A stretch of 8,852 nucleotides of DNA, taken from assembly GCA_019322375.1 (NCBI GenBank), contig JAHWIP010000036.1, positions 1-8,852 on the forward strand. Direction: 5' to 3'. The stretch comes from Candidatus Woesearchaeota archaeon (GTDB lineage: Archaea; Nanobdellota; Nanobdellia; Woesearchaeales; SM23-78). Shown here piece by piece: positions 7,554 through 8,852 of this stretch (its first letter is position 1; the number at the start of each line of letters is the position of its first letter). The position numbers were made by a program, and so were the translations under genes. Below the pieces are notes generated by a model. It did no database searches and was not told the origin of the DNA. It saw only the letters and a program-made list of their open reading frames with translations.

Positions 7554-7562
7554 AAAAAAAAA
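7553..7562 (-). terminator. Poly-U terminator of the minus-strand operon
   Basis: On the minus strand a run of nine T (the A run at 7554-7562) follows directly after the TAA stop at 7565-7563. Further on lie the hairpins shared with the plus-strand terminator, so the region can end transcription from both sides. Confidence 0.55.
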
Positions 7563-7814
7563 TTAATGTTTTCTTGGTGGATTGAGTGCTTTAAAAATTA
7601 GGTAGTATATGAAAAATATAAACGTGATTACTCCGAAAGTTATTCCTGTTATAAAGATAATATTAAATATGAAAGTACCATTTATGACGACATCTTCTTT
7701 TAGGAATTGTTGTACTGTTAAAGTTCCGATAATAGTAAAACATATTAGAGGTAAATCTCTAAATGCTCTTTGAATTGATTCTCTTCCGAAGAAAAGTTCT
7801 TTAAATAAAGACAT
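7563..7814 (-). CDS. Small two-span membrane protein, function unknown
   Basis: From ATG 7814 this is an 83-residue protein. A short soluble N-terminus (MSLFKELFFGRESIQRAFRD) precedes two hydrophobic segments, about 22-39 (LPLICFTIIGTLTVQQF) and 49-74 (TFIFNIIFITGITF...IFFIYYLIF), and a basic tail NPPRKH. Both ends are expected inside. It is the last gene of a three-gene minus-strand operon. Its ATG lies 5 nt after the zinc-ribbon stop (TAATAAAAATG), which suggests translational coupling. An upstream GTG at 7880 is in frame and preceded by GGAGG (7887-7891) at suitable spacing. It would add 22 residues but overlap the zinc-ribbon gene by 61 nt, so ATG 7814 is preferred. No family is recognised. 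Confidence 0.65.
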   Translation of the reverse strand: MSLFKELFFGRESIQRAFRDLPLICFTIIGTLTVQQFLKEDVVINGTFIFNIIFITGITFGVITFIFFIYYLIFKALNPPRKH

Positions 7815-7819
7815 TTTTA

Positions 7820-7951
7820 TTATGAAATTGATACTGCTCCTATGGCTGTTTGACAAGAATTGCAATATATTATCAAACACCTTTTTCCTCCAAATGTGGT
7901 ACTTGATGAGTTAAAAGATGTTGTTTTTTCACATTTTGGACATTTTGGCAT
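7820..7951 (-). CDS. 43-residue zinc-ribbon microprotein
   Basis: The protein begins MPKCPKCEKTT and continues with KRCLIIYCNSCQTAIGAVSIS. Two CxxC knuckles (C4/C7 and C30/C33) form a textbook zinc ribbon, with an additional C25. A near-perfect archaeal Shine-Dalgarno, AGAGGTGAT (7955-7963), sits 3 nt before the ATG, which strongly supports translation despite the short length. The SD overlaps the stop of the upstream AbrB-like gene, and the membrane-protein gene follows within 5 nt, so all three are in one operon. Proteins of this size and form are common in archaea and usually unassigned; nucleic-acid or protein binding is plausible but not shown. Confidence 0.75.
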   Translation of the reverse strand: MPKCPKCEKTTSFNSSSTTFGGKRCLIIYCNSCQTAIGAVSIS

Positions 7952-7954
7952 TTA

Positions 7955-7963
7955 ATCACCTCT
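7955..7963 (-). promoter_or_regulatory. Strong Shine-Dalgarno of the zinc-ribbon gene
   Basis: AGAGGTGAT on the minus strand matches the archaeal 16S tail (anti-SD AUCACCUCC) over at least eight bases. It overlaps the TAG stop of the AbrB-like gene (7964-7962), which couples the two cistrons. Confidence 0.75.
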
Positions 7964-8123
7964 AATCTTTTTCTATTATTAGTTTTTCTCCTTTTACTTT
8001 TGCTTTTAGTTCCTCTCCTTTATCCCAGTCTAGTTCTTTTATTAGTTTGTTAGGTATAACTATCCAGTACTTATCATAATTGGTGTTCTGATATGTTCTA
8101 CTTATTTGCCATAATAGTCTCAT
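7962..8123 (-). CDS. SpoVT/AbrB-like small DNA-binding protein, probable autoregulator
   Basis: A 53-residue protein beginning MRLLWQISRTYQNTNYDKYW. Its core, KYWIVIPNKLIKELDWDKGEELKAKVKGEKLIIEKD, written here in two parts as KYWIVIPNKLIKELDWDKG and EELKAKVKGEKLIIEKD, has the swapped-hairpin AbrB pattern: a beta strand into IPnkLikeL, then DWDKGEEL, then KGEKLIIEK. Such proteins dimerise and bind DNA as transcription regulators or as antitoxins. It is first in the minus-strand operon, with a BRE/TATA promoter 26 nt from the start (leaderless). Palindromic sites flank that promoter and also the divergent transposase promoter, so it is the obvious candidate to bind them. The antitoxin reading is less likely, because neither downstream gene resembles a MazF or PIN toxin. 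The AbrB assignment rests on pattern recognition over a short sequence. Confidence 0.7.
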   Translation of the reverse strand: MRLLWQISRTYQNTNYDKYWIVIPNKLIKELDWDKGEELKAKVKGEKLIIEKD

Positions 8124-8130
8124 AAATATA

Positions 8131-8144
8131 GTTAGGTATCTAAT
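8131..8144. promoter_or_regulatory. Operator-like palindrome, copy 1
   Basis: GTTAGGTATCTAAT matches the consensus TTTAGGTATCTAAA at 12 of 14 positions. It lies between the TATA box and start codon of the AbrB-like gene, where a bound protein would block transcription. Confidence 0.6.
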
Positions 8145-8147
8145 CCT

Positions 8148-8161
8148 TTATAAATGTTTCG
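8148..8161 (-). promoter_or_regulatory. BRE/TATA promoter of the AbrB-like operon
   Basis: Read on the minus strand, cgaaac (8161-8156) is followed by TATA box tttataaa (8155-8148). The expected transcription start is near 8125, 2 nt before ATG 8123, so the message is essentially leaderless. Palindrome copy 2 overlaps the BRE and copy 1 lies between the box and the start. Confidence 0.7.
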
Positions 8162-8170
8162 ATACCTAAA
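8157..8170. promoter_or_regulatory. Operator-like palindrome, copy 2
   Basis: TTTCGATACCTAAA is the consensus in inverted orientation with one mismatch. It overlaps the BRE of the AbrB-like promoter, where bound protein would exclude TFB. Confidence 0.6.
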
Positions 8171-8192
8171 ACTATATATCACAAACATAGCT

Positions 8193-8206
8193 TTTAGATA
8201 CCTAAA
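8193..8206. promoter_or_regulatory. Operator-like palindrome, copy 3
   Basis: TTTAGATACCTAAA is the exact reverse complement of copy 4. It abuts the TATA box of the transposase promoter on its upstream side and occupies the BRE position. Confidence 0.65.
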
Positions 8207-8216
8207 TATTTAAATA
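8207..8216 (+). promoter_or_regulatory. TATA box of the transposase gene
   Basis: tatttaaata is centred about 27 nt before ATG 8239, so the transcript would be leaderless. The BRE position is taken up by palindrome copy 3, and no Shine-Dalgarno precedes the ATG. Confidence 0.55.
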
Positions 8217-8220
8217 CTAG

Positions 8221-8234
8221 TTTAGGTATCTAAA
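8221..8234. promoter_or_regulatory. Operator-like palindrome, copy 4
   Basis: TTTAGGTATCTAAA lies between the transposase TATA box and its ATG, ending 4 nt before the start codon. It mirrors copy 1 on the other promoter. Confidence 0.65.
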
Positions 8235-8238
8235 TAGT

Positions 8239-8852
8239 ATGGTAATAAAAATCAAATGCGTTCACTGTAAAAAAAACCATTACATAAAGCAAGGCTTTAG
8301 AAAGACAAGAAATAGAGGTAAAATACAGAAGTATAAGTGTCTATCTTGTGGTAAGTATTTTACTAATGACGAGGGCTTTTACAGAATGAGAAATAGCGAA
8401 GCTAAGATAACCTCTGCTATTGATTTATACTTCTCAAACCTATCAAGCAGAAAGGTCAGAAACCACTTTAAAAGACATTTAGAGCATAATTCAAGCCATG
8501 TAACAGTATTGGATTGGTGCAGGAGATATGTCCTTAAAGTCCAAAAATATGTAGATACACTACAACCAAGATTAAGCGGAAAGTTTTACGCAGATGAAAC
8601 AGAAATAGACAGAGAAAAAGACAAGAATGACATTTTTTGGTGTAGTGTTGATTGGGACACGAGATATATTAATGCTACATTATACAGCCCTAATACTCAA
8701 AATATGACTGATGGCGTGGAGTTTATGAGAAGGATAAAGAAATCTAAAACACTACCAAAATACATACAAACAGACGCCTTACCTTTATACCCTAAAGCTT
8801 TCAAAACAATATTCTATTCCAATAAAGGAAATAGAGACGAACAACCAAAACA
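8239..8852 (+). CDS. DDE transposase, archaeal IS6-like type, 3' end outside the window
   Basis: The frame is open from ATG 8239 to the right edge (204 residues seen). An N-terminal zinc ribbon (C7, C10, C34, C37: CVHCKK...KYKCLSCGKYF) precedes a helical DNA-binding region (FYRMRNSEAKITSAIDLYF ... SSHVTVLDWCRRY, about 49-100). The DDE catalytic core follows. The first Asp is D119 in KFYADETEID, leading into FWCSVDWDTRYINATLYS. The second is D179 in YIQTDALPLYPKAF. The final Glu lies beyond the window. The ribbon, helix-turn-helix and DDE order and the ADE / TDxLPxYPxAF motifs match archaeal IS6-like transposases. It catalyses DNA strand transfer, so this is probably one insertion sequence. 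No terminal inverted repeat could be defined, because the right end is missing and the left side is filled by the operator-like palindromes. No frameshift or stop is seen, so the gene may be active. The start is set by the leaderless promoter; an IS family assignment finer than this is uncertain. Confidence 0.85.
   Translation, partial: MVIKIKCVHCKKNHYIKQGFRKTRNRGKIQKYKCLSCGKYFTNDEGFYRMRNSEAKITSAIDLYFSNLSSRKVRNHFKRHLEHNSSHVTVLDWCRRYVLKVQKYVDTLQPRLSGKFYADETEIDREKDKNDIFWCSVDWDTRYINATLYSPNTQNMTDGVEFMRRIKKSKTLPKYIQTDALPLYPKAFKTIFYSNKGNRDEQPK

Noticed and set aside
7563..8123. AbrB-like gene plus neighbour as a toxin-antitoxin pair
   Set aside because: Neither the zinc ribbon nor the two-span membrane protein resembles a known MazF, PIN or similar toxin. 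A membrane toxin cannot be excluded, but nothing in the sequence supports it.
8124..8238. Palindromes as a CRISPR array or as the left terminal inverted repeat of the IS
   Set aside because: Spacing is irregular and short (26, 36 and 28 bp between centres), orientation alternates and there are no cas genes. Four internal copies centred on promoters fit operators better than a single IS end.

Overview
The window looks archaeal, and its style suggests an AT-rich DPANN-type genome (Woesearchaeota/Pacearchaeota-like); that lineage is an inference. The evidence is an Nre-family protein (an archaeal DNA-repair family with a C-terminal PCNA-binding tail), BRE/TATA promoters of the form cgaaa-n-tttataaa about 26 nt before start sites, several leaderless genes, an archaeal Shine-Dalgarno (GAGGTGAT) at an operon-internal gene, and poly-U terminators. 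No rRNA, tRNA or CRISPR array was seen.

Layout. (1) 2-511: the 3' part of a very A-rich coiled-coil gene that is open at the left edge and internally repeated. (2) 674-2152: a membrane-anchored SLT lytic-transglycosylase/LysM protein, unexpected in an organism assumed to lack murein. (3) 2198-3415: a leaderless Nre-family repair gene. A 21-bp piece of it recurs exactly in the 512-673 intergenic region. (4) 3505-4992 and 5011-7479: two co-directional genes for large surface proteins, one Cys-rich with an N-terminal anchor and one with a von Willebrand A (VWA) domain and an intact MIDAS. They are 18 nt apart and probably form one operon. (5) 7563-8123, minus strand: a compact three-gene operon of a SpoVT/AbrB-like DNA-binding protein (53 aa), a zinc-ribbon microprotein (43 aa) and a small membrane protein. 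(6) 8239-8852, plus strand: the 5' two thirds or so of a DDE transposase of the archaeal IS6-like type, running off the right edge.

The most unusual part is the 115-bp divergent region between the AbrB-like gene and the transposase (8124-8238). It holds four copies of an imperfect palindrome (consensus TTTAGGTATCTAAA). Each of the two promoters has one copy at its BRE and one between TATA box and start codon. This is the layout expected if one regulator, most simply the AbrB-like protein, represses both its own operon and the transposase.

How the genes work together: the two surface genes probably supply partner ectodomains on the cell envelope, and the SLT/LysM protein would also act outside the membrane. 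The Nre gene is an independent housekeeping unit. The minus-strand trio plus transposase look like a separately regulated accessory module.
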